Positions 9,718 through 19,747 of a DNA stretch of 64,000 bases are shown here, one piece after another. Both the position numbers and the translations under genes were made by a program. The notes below the pieces were generated by a model. That model saw nothing but the letters and a program-made list of their open reading frames with translations. It was not told the origin of the DNA and ran no database searches. The stretch's first letter is position 1, and the number at the start of each line of letters is the position of its first letter. Source of the stretch: Synechococcus sp. CC9616 (GTDB taxonomy: Bacteria; Cyanobacteriota; Cyanobacteriia; PCC-6307; Cyanobiaceae); contig NZ_KI911558.1 of NCBI RefSeq assembly GCF_000515235.1, positions 2,083,466 to 2,147,465 on the forward strand, read 5' to 3'.

Positions 9718-10740
9718 TTGTATTCGACACTTCCCGATCGTCCACTCAACGTTGCAGTCCTCGGTGCCAGTGGTGCTGTTGGCCAGGAGTTGCTGCTGCT
9801 GCTTCAGGAGCGTCATTTTCCAGTCGCTCAGTTGAAACTGATGGCCTCGTCACGCTCGGCAGGCACCACGCGCCAATGGAGTGGTGAAGCGATCACGGTT
9901 GAGGAAGTCACGGCCCAGTCGTTCAAAGGCGTGGATCTTGTCTTGGCATCCGCTGGTGGTTCCGTCTCACGTCAGTGGAGAGAGGCGATCACCGCCTCCG
10001 GTGCCGTGATGGTGGACAACTCCAGCGCCTTCCGGATGGAGCCTGGTGTTCCTCTGGTGGTCCCGGAAGTCAACCCCAAAGCAGCTCTGGAGCATCGGGG
10101 CGTCATCGCCAATCCCAACTGCACCACGATCCTGCTCACTCTGGCGCTAGCTCCTCTGGCAGCACATCGGGCCCTGCGTCGGGTCGTGGTCAGCACGTAT
10201 CAGTCAGCAAGCGGGGCCGGTGCCCGCGCGATGGAGGAACTCAAGGGCTTGTCCCGTGTGGTGCTGGATGGCGGTACCCCGGTCAGCGAGGTGCTGCCCC
10301 ATCCCCTCGCCTTCAATCTCTTTCTTCACAATTCACCTCTGCAGCCGAACCATTACTGCGAGGAAGAGATGAAAATGGTGAATGAAACGCGCAAGATCAT
10401 GGACCTCCCCGATCTGCGTTTTTCGGCGACCTGTGTCCGGGTTCCGGTGCTGCGAGCCCACTCCGAAGCCGTCAATATCGAATTCAACGAACCGTTTCCA
10501 GTTGAAGAAGCACGCCATCTGCTTGAGCAGGCAGCTGGGGTTGAACTGATTGAAGACCTTGCAGCTAATCGGTTTCCGATGCCAATCGATGTCACTGGCC
10601 GTGATCCCGTTGCTGTGGGACGCATCCGTCAGGACATCAGCGATCCCAATGCCCTTGAGCTCTGGCTGTGTGGCGATCAGATCCGCAAAGGAGCCGCTCT
10701 GAACGCCATTCAGATCGCTGAGCTGTTGATCGCCTCATGA
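9718..10740 (+). CDS. asd: Aspartate-semialdehyde dehydrogenase
   Basis: 340 residues. It converts aspartyl phosphate to aspartate semialdehyde with NADPH, the branch point to lysine, threonine and methionine. Visible are the nucleotide-binding [15 protein letters not shown] at the N-terminus, the catalytic cysteine in NPNCTTI (about residue 135), [13 protein letters not shown] and the histidine-containing [11 protein letters not shown]. In-frame stops at 9694 and 9697 leave TTG at 9718 as the only plausible start before the conserved region, so a TTG start is likely. The stop overlaps the dapA start by ATGA, showing translational coupling with the next lysine-pathway gene. Confidence 0.96.
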   Translation: MYSTLPDRPLNVAVLGASGAVGQELLLLLQERHFPVAQLKLMASSRSAGTTRQWSGEAITVEEVTAQSFKGVDLVLASAGGSVSRQWREAITASGAVMVDNSSAFRMEPGVPLVVPEVNPKAALEHRGVIANPNCTTILLTLALAPLAAHRALRRVVVSTYQSASGAGARAMEELKGLSRVVLDGGTPVSEVLPHPLAFNLFLHNSPLQPNHYCEEEMKMVNETRKIMDLPDLRFSATCVRVPVLRAHSEAVNIEFNEPFPVEEARHLLEQAAGVELIEDLAANRFPMPIDVTGRDPVAVGRIRQDISDPNALELWLCGDQIRKGAALNAIQIAELLIAS

Positions 10741-11645
10741 GTCAGTCCGCTGAGCTCTCTCCAGCACCCTTTGGCCGTGTGATCACGGCGATGGTCACCC
10801 CCTTCGACTCCCAGGGAGCGGTTGATCTCGCCCTCGCCGCTCGCCTGGCGCGTCACCTTGTGGAAACGGGCTCGGATGGTCTGCTGGTCTGCGGCACCAC
10901 CGGAGAGTCGCCCACCCTCAGTTGGCAGGAGCAGCTGCAGCTGCTTGAAACTGTTCGTCAGGCTGTTGGCCCCGGCGTGAAGGTGCTGGCGGGATCCGGC
11001 AGCAACAGCACTGCTGAAGCGGTTGAAGCCACCCGTGAGGCTGCCTCGGCTGGTGCTGATGGTGCACTTGTGGTGGTGCCCTACTACAACAAGCCTCCTC
11101 AAGAGGGCTTGGAGGCCCATTTCCGTTCGATCGCTGCAGCGGCGCCCGAGCTGCCGCTGATGCTTTACAACATTCCCGGCCGTACGGGATGCAGCCTTCA
11201 GCCCAGCACGGTGGTTCGATTGCTGGACTGCCCGAATATCAACAGCTTCAAAGCAGCGAGTGGCACCACTGAGGAAGTTACCCAGTTGAGGTTGCACTGT
11301 GGATCCCGTCTGGCGATCTACAGCGGAGATGATGGCCTGACCTTGCCGATGCTCTCCGTCGGAGCCGTGGGCGTTGTGAGCGTGGCCAGTCATATCGCCG
11401 GATTGCAGATTCGCGCCATGATTGAGGCCTATTTCAACGGCGAGGGTGCAGCGGCACTCGGCCATCACGAACAGCTGCAGCCCCTGTTCAAGGCATTGTT
11501 CGCCACCACCAATCCGATTCCCGTCAAAGCAGCTCTCGAGCTCAGCGGCTTTCCAGTTGGCCCACCCCGTCTTCCTCTTCTCTCCCTGCCTGACCCCATG
11601 CGAGATGCCCTTTCCCAGACCCTTTCTGCCCTGCGCCAGACCTGA
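10737..11645 (+). CDS. dapA: 4-hydroxy-tetrahydrodipicolinate synthase
   Basis: 302 residues. A class I aldolase that condenses pyruvate with aspartate semialdehyde in lysine and diaminopimelate synthesis. Family markers are GTTGESPTL, the tyrosine region [21 protein letters not shown] and the Schiff-base lysine in [11 protein letters not shown], all in order in a TIM barrel of normal length. It overlaps asd by four bases (ATGA) and is followed after about 50 bases by the ribonuclease J gene, an arrangement seen in many cyanobacteria. There is no sign of a lysine riboswitch upstream of the pair. Confidence 0.97.
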   Translation: MSQSAELSPAPFGRVITAMVTPFDSQGAVDLALAARLARHLVETGSDGLLVCGTTGESPTLSWQEQLQLLETVRQAVGPGVKVLAGSGSNSTAEAVEATREAASAGADGALVVVPYYNKPPQEGLEAHFRSIAAAAPELPLMLYNIPGRTGCSLQPSTVVRLLDCPNINSFKAASGTTEEVTQLRLHCGSRLAIYSGDDGLTLPMLSVGAVGVVSVASHIAGLQIRAMIEAYFNGEGAAALGHHEQLQPLFKALFATTNPIPVKAALELSGFPVGPPRLPLLSLPDPMRDALSQTLSALRQT

Positions 11646-11698
11646 CGGGTCGGTTCAAAGGCTTCACGAAAAAGCTATTCCTTTATTCGCTTCTTCCC

Positions 11699-13693
11699 AT
11701 GACCAACAGTTCCAGATCGGCCAAAGGCCAGGAGCCCTGCCTAAGGGTGATTCCCCTCGGAGGCCTGCATGAGATCGGTAAGAACACCTGTGTGTTCGAG
11801 TACGGCGATGATCTGATGCTGGTGGATGCCGGTCTGGCCTTCCCCAGTGATGGCATGCACGGGGTGAATGTGGTGTTGCCGGACACCAGCTTCCTGCGCG
11901 AGAACCAGAAGCGGATCCGCGGCATGATCGTCACCCACGGTCATGAAGACCACATCGGTGGGATTTCCCACCACCTCAAGCACTTCAACATCCCTGTGAT
12001 TTACGGGCCGCGGCTGGCCCTGTCCATGCTCACCGGAAAAATGGATGAGGCGGGTGTCACCGACCGCACCACCCTGCAGACCGTCAGTCCCCGTGACGTG
12101 GTGAAGGTTGGGCAGCACTTCTCTGTGGAGTTCATCCGCAACACCCACTCGATGGCGGACAGCTACTCGCTGGCCATCACCACTCCGGTTGGAACAATCA
12201 TCTTCACAGGTGATTTCAAGTTCGATCACACCCCGGTGGATGGGGAGAACTTTGATCTCGCCCGCCTCGCTTATCACGGGGACAAGGGCGTGTTGTGCCT
12301 TTTCAGCGACTCCACCAACGCAGAGGTTCCTGGCTTCTGCCCACCTGAGCGCTCTGTCTTCCCCAACCTCGACCGCCACATCTCCAGCGCCGAGGGTCGG
12401 GTGATCATCACCACCTTCGCCAGTTCAATTCATCGTGTGTCGATGATTCTGGAGCTGGCGATCAAGAACGGCCGCAAGGTGGGTCTGCTCGGACGATCCA
12501 TGCTCAATGTGATCGCCAAGGCCCGAGAGCTTGGCTACATGCGAGCTCCGGACGAGCTGTTTGTGCCGATCAAACAGATCAACGACGTTCCCGATCGCGA
12601 AACGCTGCTGCTGATGACGGGCAGTCAGGGTGAACCGTTGGCGGCTCTGAGCCGGATTTCCCGTGGCGAGCACCCGCAGGTGAGGGTGAAAACCACCGAC
12701 ACGATCATTTTCTCCGCCAGTCCGATTCCGGGTAACACCATCTCAGTCGTCAACACGATCGACAAGTTGATGATGCTGGGAGCAAAGGTGGTGTACGGCA
12801 AGGACAAGGGCATTCACGTGTCCGGCCATGGCTTCCAGGAAGATCAGAAGCTGATGCTGGCCCTCACCAAGCCCAAATTCTTTGTGCCGGTGCACGGCGA
12901 GCACCGGATGCTGGTGCAGCACTCCAGAACCGGTCATTCCATGGGCGTTCCGGTGAACAACACCCTGATCATCGACAACGGTGATGTGGTGGAGCTCACT
13001 CCGGATTCGATCCGCAAGGGGAATCCGGTGAAGGCCGGTATCGAGCTGCTCGATCAGTCCCGCAACGGCATCGTTGATGCTCGCGTGCTGAAGGAGCGCC
13101 AGCAGTTGGCTGAGGATGGGGTCGTTACAATCTTGGCTGCGATCAGCACCGATGGAGCCATGGTTGCTCCGGCGCGGGTGAACCTGCGTGGTGTGGTCAC
13201 CACCGCCGACGCCCGCAAGATGTCGATGTGGACCGAGCGTGAGGTCGGCTGGGTGCTCGAGAATCGCTGGAAGCAGCTCTGCCGCAATACAGGCGGTAAA
13301 GCTCCGGAGGTGGACTGGATGGGCGTTCAGCGTGAGGTGGAAGTGGGCCTCGGCCGGCGGATGCGGCGCGAACTGCAGGTGGAGCCGTTGATTCTCTGCC
13401 TGGTTCAGCCGGCTCCGGCTGGAACGCCGGCTTACAAGTCGAAGGCGATGGAGGAGAAGGACGACCGACCGGCCCCCAGGAATCGGGGAGGTCGCCATGG
13501 CGGAGGCGGGCACTCCGGCCAGGGACGTCGTGAGCCGACACCAGCTCCAGTGAGGACGAACCCCGCCAGAACGGCTGTTGCTGAAAAGGTGGAAGCAAAG
13601 GTTGAAGCCAAAGCGGAAGCCAAAGCTGTATCCGCTCCAGAGCCGGAGATGCCAGCAGGTAGAACGCGCCGTCGCCGTTCAGCGGCGGTTTAA
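11699..13693 (+). CDS. rnj: Ribonuclease J
   Basis: 664 residues. A metallo-beta-lactamase/beta-CASP ribonuclease with 5'-3' exo- and endonuclease activity in RNA turnover. The zinc-binding signature is THGHEDHIGG (about residue 80), with FTGDFKFDHTP, the beta-CASP segment and the histidine region VPVHGEHRML (about 400). The C-terminal 110 residues are low-complexity, with Arg/Gly- and then Ala/Glu/Lys-rich repeats (VEAKVEAKAEAKA), a cyanobacterial-type tail probably involved in protein or RNA contacts. The last 15 bases overlap the end of the convergent gene on the other strand. Confidence 0.95.
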   Translation: MTNSSRSAKGQEPCLRVIPLGGLHEIGKNTCVFEYGDDLMLVDAGLAFPSDGMHGVNVVLPDTSFLRENQKRIRGMIVTHGHEDHIGGISHHLKHFNIPVIYGPRLALSMLTGKMDEAGVTDRTTLQTVSPRDVVKVGQHFSVEFIRNTHSMADSYSLAITTPVGTIIFTGDFKFDHTPVDGENFDLARLAYHGDKGVLCLFSDSTNAEVPGFCPPERSVFPNLDRHISSAEGRVIITTFASSIHRVSMILELAIKNGRKVGLLGRSMLNVIAKARELGYMRAPDELFVPIKQINDVPDRETLLLMTGSQGEPLAALSRISRGEHPQVRVKTTDTIIFSASPIPGNTISVVNTIDKLMMLGAKVVYGKDKGIHVSGHGFQEDQKLMLALTKPKFFVPVHGEHRMLVQHSRTGHSMGVPVNNTLIIDNGDVVELTPDSIRKGNPVKAGIELLDQSRNGIVDARVLKERQQLAEDGVVTILAAISTDGAMVAPARVNLRGVVTTADARKMSMWTEREVGWVLENRWKQLCRNTGGKAPEVDWMGVQREVEVGLGRRMRRELQVEPLILCLVQPAPAGTPAYKSKAMEEKDDRPAPRNRGGRHGGGGHSGQGRREPTPAPVRTNPARTAVAEKVEAKVEAKAEAKAVSAPEPEMPAGRTRRRRSAAV

Positions 13694-14650
13694 GCGTCTC
13701 CACAGGTCCAGCAACTGTTGGGAGATTGATGAGGTCGAGCGATCCTGATCGGCCTCATCAGGATCTGATTTTTCGCTGTAATTGCTGTCCGTCAGTTCGC
13801 TGCTCTTAACGCGCAGCAGGTAATCCCCCAGAACCTCCATCGGATCAGGCTCAGTAGAGGGCGTTGGTACTGGTTCAGAGTCAGTGACAGGCAGTGGATC
13901 TGGGATTGGCTCCGGTTCAGGTTCTGGTTCAGGTGCAGACGTAGATGCCGGTTCGCGAGATGCCGCAGGAGTTGGAGTAGGAGACGGCGTTGGCGATGGA
14001 GTCGGTTGAGGCTCAGCTGATGCCTGGGGCTGAGGTGTCGCTTCAGGTTCGTCTGACGTTTGGGGTGGTGTTTCTTCTGGGGGGGCAGGCTCGAACTTGA
14101 TCTCAGTTGTCAGATCAGAAGTTGGTTCTGGTGCTTGAACTGTGCCGCCACTTGCCGCTAAGTCCTCCAGCCAGGGCATGGCACTTGAGCCAGCAGGAAG
14201 GGAGGATCCTGCGCTGGTCGTCGTTCCTGCCAGAAAGGGATCTTTGAGTAGATCCGGCAGTGGCAGGTTTTGAGTCAGTGCTGCTGGTTCTGGGGACGAT
14301 GGCTGGGATGTTGGTGGTTCTGGCGATTTCTCTGATGTTTGCGGAGCTTCAGCCCAGCTCAGTCCCTGTTGCGCCAGCTCCGCCAGCGTGTCGTGGGGCT
14401 GACTGTCGAGCACCAGTTGAAAGTACTGGGCGGCTGTTTCTGGCTGGCCCAGTCCGTACAGGTCGATGTTGCCCAGCAACAGCGCCACAAAAGCTCTCCA
14501 GCCGATGACCGCGGCCTGCGTTTCAGAGTCTTTAGGAGCCGCATCGAGCTCATTAAGTAGATCTGTGGCGATCTCGTGCGCATCGGCGTGACGCGCTTCT
14601 GCGAAGGCCTGCTCGGCATCCTGATAGCGCTGTTGGAATTCGCCGTCCAC
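13679..14650 (-). CDS. Pro/Glu-rich protein with N-terminal helical repeat region
   Basis: 323 residues; not recognised as a named family. The first 110 residues are helical with a TPR-like spacing (FAEARHADAHEIATDLLNEL, then AAQYFQLVLDSQPHDTLAEL), suggesting a protein-binding scaffold. Residues 115-265 are a low-complexity run rich in Pro, Glu, Ser, Thr and Ala with stretches such as PTPSPTPSPTPTP, likely extended and disordered. The final 50 residues become mixed again and may fold. No signal peptide or membrane segment is seen. It ends inside the last codons of the ribonuclease J gene on the other strand and follows lysC on its own strand by 35 bases. Confidence 0.7.
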   Translation of the reverse strand: MDGEFQQRYQDAEQAFAEARHADAHEIATDLLNELDAAPKDSETQAAVIGWRAFVALLLGNIDLYGLGQPETAAQYFQLVLDSQPHDTLAELAQQGLSWAEAPQTSEKSPEPPTSQPSSPEPAALTQNLPLPDLLKDPFLAGTTTSAGSSLPAGSSAMPWLEDLAASGGTVQAPEPTSDLTTEIKFEPAPPEETPPQTSDEPEATPQPQASAEPQPTPSPTPSPTPTPAASREPASTSAPEPEPEPEPIPDPLPVTDSEPVPTPSTEPDPMEVLGDYLLRVKSSELTDSNYSEKSDPDEADQDRSTSSISQQLLDLWRRLNRR

Positions 14651-14685
14651 GACTTAGGGCTGCCTTGAACCTGTTGTATCGCTCT

Positions 14686-16491
14686 TCAGGGTTTGTCGAG
14701 GGGTGAATTGGACCCCTGTGCTTGATGACGTTCACCACCACCAAGACCAAAGCCGGTATGAACAGCTTGCAGAGCTGCGACGCCGTCCTCTTCCGAGACC
14801 ACGCAGCTCGTGCGGATTTCACTGGTGGCGATCAAGGCGATGTTGATGTCGGCATCCGCAAGGGCCCGGAACATCCGGCCGGCTGTTCCAGCGGTTGCGG
14901 GCATTCCAGCCCCCACAGCGCTGACGCGGGCAATTCCGGAGCTTTCATCGAGAGCAGCTCCGGGCCATTGGGCGAGCAGTGGTGCAAGCACCACATCCGC
15001 ACGTGCCCTGTCGTCCCGCCGCAGGATGAAACTGATGTCTCGGGAGCCATCACCGTGCTGGCGCTCCGATTGCACGATCGCATCGAGGCTGATGCTGGCG
15101 TCAGCAAGGGCTGAACACAGTGCAGCTGCGGTACCAGGTCGATCCGGAACATGGCTCACGCTCAGTTGGGCTTGATCGCGATCCAGAGCCACACCACGAA
15201 CCTCCGGCTCGCCTTCTCCTTCCACGGCTGGATTCAACTGCACCTGGTTGTCTGTTACATCAAAGGCTTCCTGCACGGCTTGAAGTGCATTGCGGCCGGC
15301 ATTAGAGGCGATCACACAGCTCACTTTCACCTCGCTGGTGGCGATTAGGCGCAGGTTGATGCCCTGCTGTGAGAGACAGGAAAACAGCTTGGCTGCGATG
15401 CCTGGGCGGCCCATGATCCCAGCACCGCGGATGCTGAGTTTGGTCATGCCGCCCTCTGCGGCCAGTTCACCGCCGAGATCATCCAGCAGGCTCCCGGATA
15501 CCTTGCGCGCCTGGTCGAGATCTTGTTCTGCGACAGTGAAGGTGATGGCATTGCTGCTGCCGTCGTGAGTGGACTGGATGATCAGATCCACGTTGATATC
15601 AGCAGATGAGAGTGCTTCAAACAGTCGCGCTGCAACACCTGGCTGATCGGGGATGTGCGACAACGCCAGCACGGCTTGTCCATCCACCTGCTCGACACCG
15701 TCCACAGGACTGCACAGCTCCAAGCCATCGCGTCCGATGCTGCGGCTGCTGCGGCTGGTGAGTCGCGTGCCCGGCTCATCGCTCCAGCTGGAGCGCACCA
15801 CCAGATTCACGCCGTAGTTACGTGCGATCTCCACCGCCCGGGGATGCAGTACGGAGGCGCCCAGGCTGGCCAGTTCGAGCATTTCGTCACAGCTGATCGT
15901 TGGCATCAGCTGGGCGTCCACCACTTTGCGGGGGTCGGTGCTGAGTACACCGGGGACATCGGTGTAAATCTCGCAGGCGTCGGCACCGAGGGCTGCCGCC
16001 AGGGCGACGGCGGACGTGTCTGAGCCACCGCGACCGAGGGTGGTGATCTCGGCGATGCCACCGCTGCCGCAGCTGGTTCCCTGGAAACCGGCGACCACCA
16101 CCACCTGCCCTTCACGCAGCCGTGCCATCACCCGGTCTGTTCGGATCTCAAGGATGCGGGCCCGCCCATGGGTGGACTCCGTCACGATTCCTACCTGGGG
16201 TCCGGTCATTGAGGTTGCGCTAACTCCCTCGGCATGGAGAGCCATCGCCAGCAGAGCGATCGACACCTGCTCACCGGAGGCCAGCAGCATGTCCATCTCC
16301 CGTTGGGGAGGTTCGCTGTTGAGACTGGCGGCTAGACCGGTGAGTTCATCGGTGGTGTGCCCCATGGCGGAGACTACGACGACTACCTCGTCGCCGTCCT
16401 CACGACTGCGGGCAATGCGCTGAGCCACAGCTTTGATCCGTTCGCTGCTGCCAACGGAGGTGCCCCCGAATTTCTGCACCAACAGGGCCAT
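14686..16491 (-). CDS. lysC: Aspartate kinase
   Basis: 601 residues from ATG at 16491; the frame runs 11 codons further up but MALLVQKFGGTSVG is the conserved beginning. It phosphorylates aspartate in the first step to lysine, threonine and methionine. The kinase domain (about 1-245) shows KFGGTSVGS, GFQGTSCGSGGIAEITTLGRGGSDTSAVA in pieces and EIYTDVPGV. The C-terminal half contains four ACT-like units arranged as two pairs, each with a conserved LSVSHVPDRPG- or LSHIPDQPG-type opening; such doubled ACT regions are typical of cyanobacterial enzymes, and presumably bind the feedback amino acids. It is followed on the same strand by the Pro/Glu-rich gene and preceded by holA. Confidence 0.96.
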   Translation of the reverse strand: MALLVQKFGGTSVGSSERIKAVAQRIARSREDGDEVVVVVSAMGHTTDELTGLAASLNSEPPQREMDMLLASGEQVSIALLAMALHAEGVSATSMTGPQVGIVTESTHGRARILEIRTDRVMARLREGQVVVVAGFQGTSCGSGGIAEITTLGRGGSDTSAVALAAALGADACEIYTDVPGVLSTDPRKVVDAQLMPTISCDEMLELASLGASVLHPRAVEIARNYGVNLVVRSSWSDEPGTRLTSRSSRSIGRDGLELCSPVDGVEQVDGQAVLALSHIPDQPGVAARLFEALSSADINVDLIIQSTHDGSSNAITFTVAEQDLDQARKVSGSLLDDLGGELAAEGGMTKLSIRGAGIMGRPGIAAKLFSCLSQQGINLRLIATSEVKVSCVIASNAGRNALQAVQEAFDVTDNQVQLNPAVEGEGEPEVRGVALDRDQAQLSVSHVPDRPGTAAALCSALADASISLDAIVQSERQHGDGSRDISFILRRDDRARADVVLAPLLAQWPGAALDESSGIARVSAVGAGMPATAGTAGRMFRALADADINIALIATSEIRTSCVVSEEDGVAALQAVHTGFGLGGGERHQAQGSNSPLDKP

Positions 16492-16567
16492 GCGCCGCGC
16501 TTCACCAACGCTGGATTTTCTCATCAGTTGGCGGTTTGCAGCTCAACATCTGCCAGCCCAACATCCT

Positions 16568-17542
16568 TCAGCCCAACAACCCATCGCGGAAGGCATCGCT
16601 TGCCAGAGCTCCCCGCTTCAAACGGGCCTCCACCTCGAGCAAACGCCCCAGCAGCGACAGGAACCGTTTCGGAGGACGACCCTGCAACTGCTTGCGCATC
16701 ACGTAAATGCGCTTGGGGTTGCCGATACCGGCCGCTTTGGCAATCACCGCCACATCCCGCTCTCCCTGCTGCTCCAGCAGGCTCACCCAGAGCCAGCCTC
16801 GGATTTGCCCGGTGAGGGTGGCCACGATCCGCAAGGCCGGTTCGCCGGCGTCGATCAGGGCGTCCCAGCGGGCGATGGCGTCACCGGGCTTGCCCTCCAG
16901 CAAGGCGTCGCCCACCTGCAAGGCGTTGGTGGCCAGGCCGCCCACCAGCTCCTGCACAAGCTTCAAGGTCACCAGGCCGCTGTCATCAGCTCGCAGCGAC
17001 AACTTGCGTAGTTCGGATTCAAGGCGAGCACTGTCATTGCCGATGGCCTCCACGAGCGCATCGATGGCATCGGGCTCGAGCGTCAGCCCAATGGCGATGG
17101 CGGTGCGCTCCACCAACTGGCGCTGACCAGCACCATCCCAGACGGCAGGCAGCACAAAACTCTGCTCGTGATCCAGGCCCTTTTTGATCCTTTTCTGCAG
17201 TGTCTTGGTGGTGCGCAGTCGCCCATCCGGTTTGGCTGGGTTCACCAGCACCAGGTGCGTGTTGTCGGGAATCAGTTCAAGGGCGGCCTCGAATTGGTCA
17301 GCCAGCTCTGTTGGGCAGGCATTGCAGAACGGACTCCGCTGCAGCAGCACCAGGCGGTCACCGCCACCGAACGGAGGTGTGCGGGCTTCTTCCAATGCCT
17401 GAGACGCTTGCCCGGTTTCAGCGCCATCAAGACGACTGAGGTTGATGCTGCTCCAGCTGGGATCGACGACCTGTTCGGTCAGACCCTGAAGGGCTCGGTC
17501 TCGCGCTGCCGCGTCATCACCCCAGAACAGATGGATGGGCAT
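16568..17542 (-). CDS. holA: DNA polymerase III subunit delta
   Basis: 324 residues, normal length for HolA. It opens with the clamp-loader-like MPIHLFWGDDAAARDRAL, followed by a central region of AAA+-like fold without Walker motifs and a C-terminal helical collar domain (about 210-324). It binds the beta clamp and opens it as part of the clamp-loader complex with the dnaX product, encoded 12 kb away on the same strand. It precedes lysC with a 76-base gap. Identification rests on the overall pattern and N-terminal segment, because HolA diverges quickly. Confidence 0.85.
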   Translation of the reverse strand: MPIHLFWGDDAAARDRALQGLTEQVVDPSWSSINLSRLDGAETGQASQALEEARTPPFGGGDRLVLLQRSPFCNACPTELADQFEAALELIPDNTHLVLVNPAKPDGRLRTTKTLQKRIKKGLDHEQSFVLPAVWDGAGQRQLVERTAIAIGLTLEPDAIDALVEAIGNDSARLESELRKLSLRADDSGLVTLKLVQELVGGLATNALQVGDALLEGKPGDAIARWDALIDAGEPALRIVATLTGQIRGWLWVSLLEQQGERDVAVIAKAAGIGNPKRIYVMRKQLQGRPPKRFLSLLGRLLEVEARLKRGALASDAFRDGLLG

Positions 17543-17592
17543 GTACTGATGATGGCAGCGATGGTCAGTTGTGGATGCAGGGTCGTGCTGGG

Positions 17593-19602
17593 TCAGGCCA
17601 GGAAGTCCTGGTTGGTCCAGAAGGAGGCCAGTTCCTGGTTCTGATCCAGGGCATGTGCCCGACGGATGGCCCCCTCAGCGTTGACCAGTCCGAAACCATG
17701 GGTGGTGTCGAAACCGCTTTGTCCCAGATCCATGGCGCTGCCGATCATGATTTCACGCAGTTCACCGCCATCGAGAGCCCCGTTTTCACTCCACACCAGT
17801 GCAGCGACGCCTGCCAGGTTGGGATTTGCACAGGACGTGCCACCGAAGCTGCGAACAAGGCCACCACTGTTCAGGATCGAATCGCTGTTGGTTGGCGCGA
17901 CCAGCGTCAGGTTGTCGCCGCGGTTGGAGTAGCTGGCCAGTTCGGTGTCTGTGGCATTGCGATGCCCGCTTTCAAATTCAAAGCCCGTGGCGCGCAGGGC
18001 GCCGACGCTGGCGATGTGGTCATAGCTGGTGCTCGCTTTGGCAATTCCGGAAACGCTGGTGAGGTAGTTCGGATCCTGGAACGTCGTTCCGCCACCGTTT
18101 CCAGCAGCAATGGAGAAGAAGCTGAAGTCGCCGCTGCTGTTGAACAAGCCGTTCATCTCGTTTTCCGTGCCGCCGTTGGTCCACCAGGACTCCCCTTGTA
18201 CGCCTCCCTGGAAGACCAGCTTTTGGTCGGGGTTGCGGTTCGCGATCGCATCGGAGATGGCGTCTTGCAGCTCGACCCCACCGGCATAAACGTTGTATCC
18301 CCATAGCCCGGCATCGGGAGCAACACCGGCCACTTCGCTGTCGTCATGGGTGGCAGCCATTACGCTCATCGCTTGATGGCCGTGATCGGACTGCGAATTC
18401 ATGGTGTTGACAGCGGTTTGATAGGTCACATGACCGAGATCTCCGTGGACATCTGGGTTGCCGGTGCCGTTCGCATCGAATCCGGCGTCCAGGGACACCA
18501 GAACCACGTCTTCGGAGCCTGTGTTGAAGCGCCAAGCGCCATTGACATCCATCACCTGCGTGTTCCATTGGTCGTCGCTGCGGGCGTCCTGATCGGGTGT
18601 GAGATCGATGGCGATGTCATCGAACTGCAACCGTTCCACCCCCTGCAGATACAGCTCGTCGCCATTGCTTAAACCAAGCGAATCGAACACGGTGCCGCCG
18701 TAAAAGCTCTGATTGCCAAGCTCAGATGCCGACTGAGCATCGATGCTGTGGCTTCCATTGAAGAAGGACACATCGCTGCTATCGACACCATCGAGATGAA
18801 GCGTGTCTGTGCCACCGCGGCCCTGGAAGATGCGTGCCGATCCAAATGCAGATCCAAGATCCCGATAGGTGAAATCGTTGCTTGTTTCATCGCCCAGATG
18901 ATTGCTGCCGAACTGCATTGGCTTGATCATCGTGATGGTTTCTTGGAATGATTCGATCACGTTGCGTTGTTGTCCGCTGCCGGTGAATTTGGTGACAGAA
19001 ACGGAGTATCGATCTCGCAGGCTGCCACCGGAGACGGCATTGATCTTGTCCTTGAGATCAACCAGAAGGGACGATTGGCCCCGATTGATTGATTGCGTGC
19101 CCAGATCGATGACGTCGCCGGTTTCGAGGTCCTTTGCTGTGATGCTCACTTGCACAGGGGCGCCCTGGATGTTGATCTCGTCATGACGGCCAACCTGGAT
19201 CGTCCGAAAGGGATTGCGCCTTGATGCGTCAAGATTAATTTTGAGTGCGCCGTTTTCAAATACTTCAGCGAGGCTGCCATCACTGGAAGCATCGATGATT
19301 CTGCGTGTCTTGAGTGGTTTGAATTCTGTGAGTGGGCTGTCTTTGCCCAGGTCAAACCAATCCGGTTTGACCTTCTGGATTTCGAAATCAGTGGTCTGCT
19401 GAAGGATTGCTACAGGGGACTGATCAAAGTTAAAACGTTCGCCGATATTTTTGCTGACAACATCGATTTTTTGATCGGTTCCGATGTTGCCATTAAGCAT
19501 CAGCATTGATGATTCTTCGTCGCTGCTGTTTGAGACAATTGTGTCCTGTTTCGCGCTGATTCTGTTTGATTTGCGGAGCTTCTTTGAGAGTTGGAAGGCC
19601 AT
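17593..19602 (-). CDS. Subtilisin-like (S8) serine protease
   Basis: 669 residues. The catalytic S8 domain is C-terminal: Asp 372 in VSLDAGFD, His 407 in SDHGHQAMS, oxyanion Asn 502 in AAGNGGG and Ser 590 in FGGTSCANPN. The first 340 residues hold no recognised signal peptide but include beta-rich stretches with GRGGTDTLHL at about 261-270, reminiscent of repeats found in type I-secreted proteins. Secretion by such a route is possible because no Sec signal is seen. The chain begins MAFQLSKKLRKSNRI, a basic start. It is divergent from cobH; a palindromic region lies just upstream. Confidence 0.9.
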   Translation of the reverse strand: MAFQLSKKLRKSNRISAKQDTIVSNSSDEESSMLMLNGNIGTDQKIDVVSKNIGERFNFDQSPVAILQQTTDFEIQKVKPDWFDLGKDSPLTEFKPLKTRRIIDASSDGSLAEVFENGALKINLDASRRNPFRTIQVGRHDEINIQGAPVQVSITAKDLETGDVIDLGTQSINRGQSSLLVDLKDKINAVSGGSLRDRYSVSVTKFTGSGQQRNVIESFQETITMIKPMQFGSNHLGDETSNDFTYRDLGSAFGSARIFQGRGGTDTLHLDGVDSSDVSFFNGSHSIDAQSASELGNQSFYGGTVFDSLGLSNGDELYLQGVERLQFDDIAIDLTPDQDARSDDQWNTQVMDVNGAWRFNTGSEDVVLVSLDAGFDANGTGNPDVHGDLGHVTYQTAVNTMNSQSDHGHQAMSVMAATHDDSEVAGVAPDAGLWGYNVYAGGVELQDAISDAIANRNPDQKLVFQGGVQGESWWTNGGTENEMNGLFNSSGDFSFFSIAAGNGGGTTFQDPNYLTSVSGIAKASTSYDHIASVGALRATGFEFESGHRNATDTELASYSNRGDNLTLVAPTNSDSILNSGGLVRSFGGTSCANPNLAGVAALVWSENGALDGGELREIMIGSAMDLGQSGFDTTHGFGLVNAEGAIRRAHALDQNQELASFWTNQDFLA

Positions 19603-19610
19603 GATTTTGA

Positions 19611-19651
19611 GTGGAGGTTGTGACCTCTTGGGTCGTGAATCAACCCTCCAC
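19611..19651. promoter_or_regulatory. Imperfect inverted repeat upstream of the protease gene
   Basis: GTGGAGG-TTG (19611-19620) and CAACCCTCCAC (19641-19651) are complementary with one extra base, spanning the divergent space between the S8 protease and cobH. It could be an operator or a 5'-leader hairpin of the protease mRNA. No known regulator site is recognised. Confidence 0.3.
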
Positions 19652-19747
19652 GTTTTCGATCATCTGTTCAGTGATCTCGTCTGGCTGGGGCGGTGATGTT
19701 GCGCTCGATTGCCTGTGATCGCGCTCACATCGTTGATGATGTCAGTC

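Noticed and set aside
11741-13513. Long minus-strand frames across the ribonuclease J gene
   Set aside because: Histidine- and arginine-rich shadows of the rnj frame without family resemblance or start signal.
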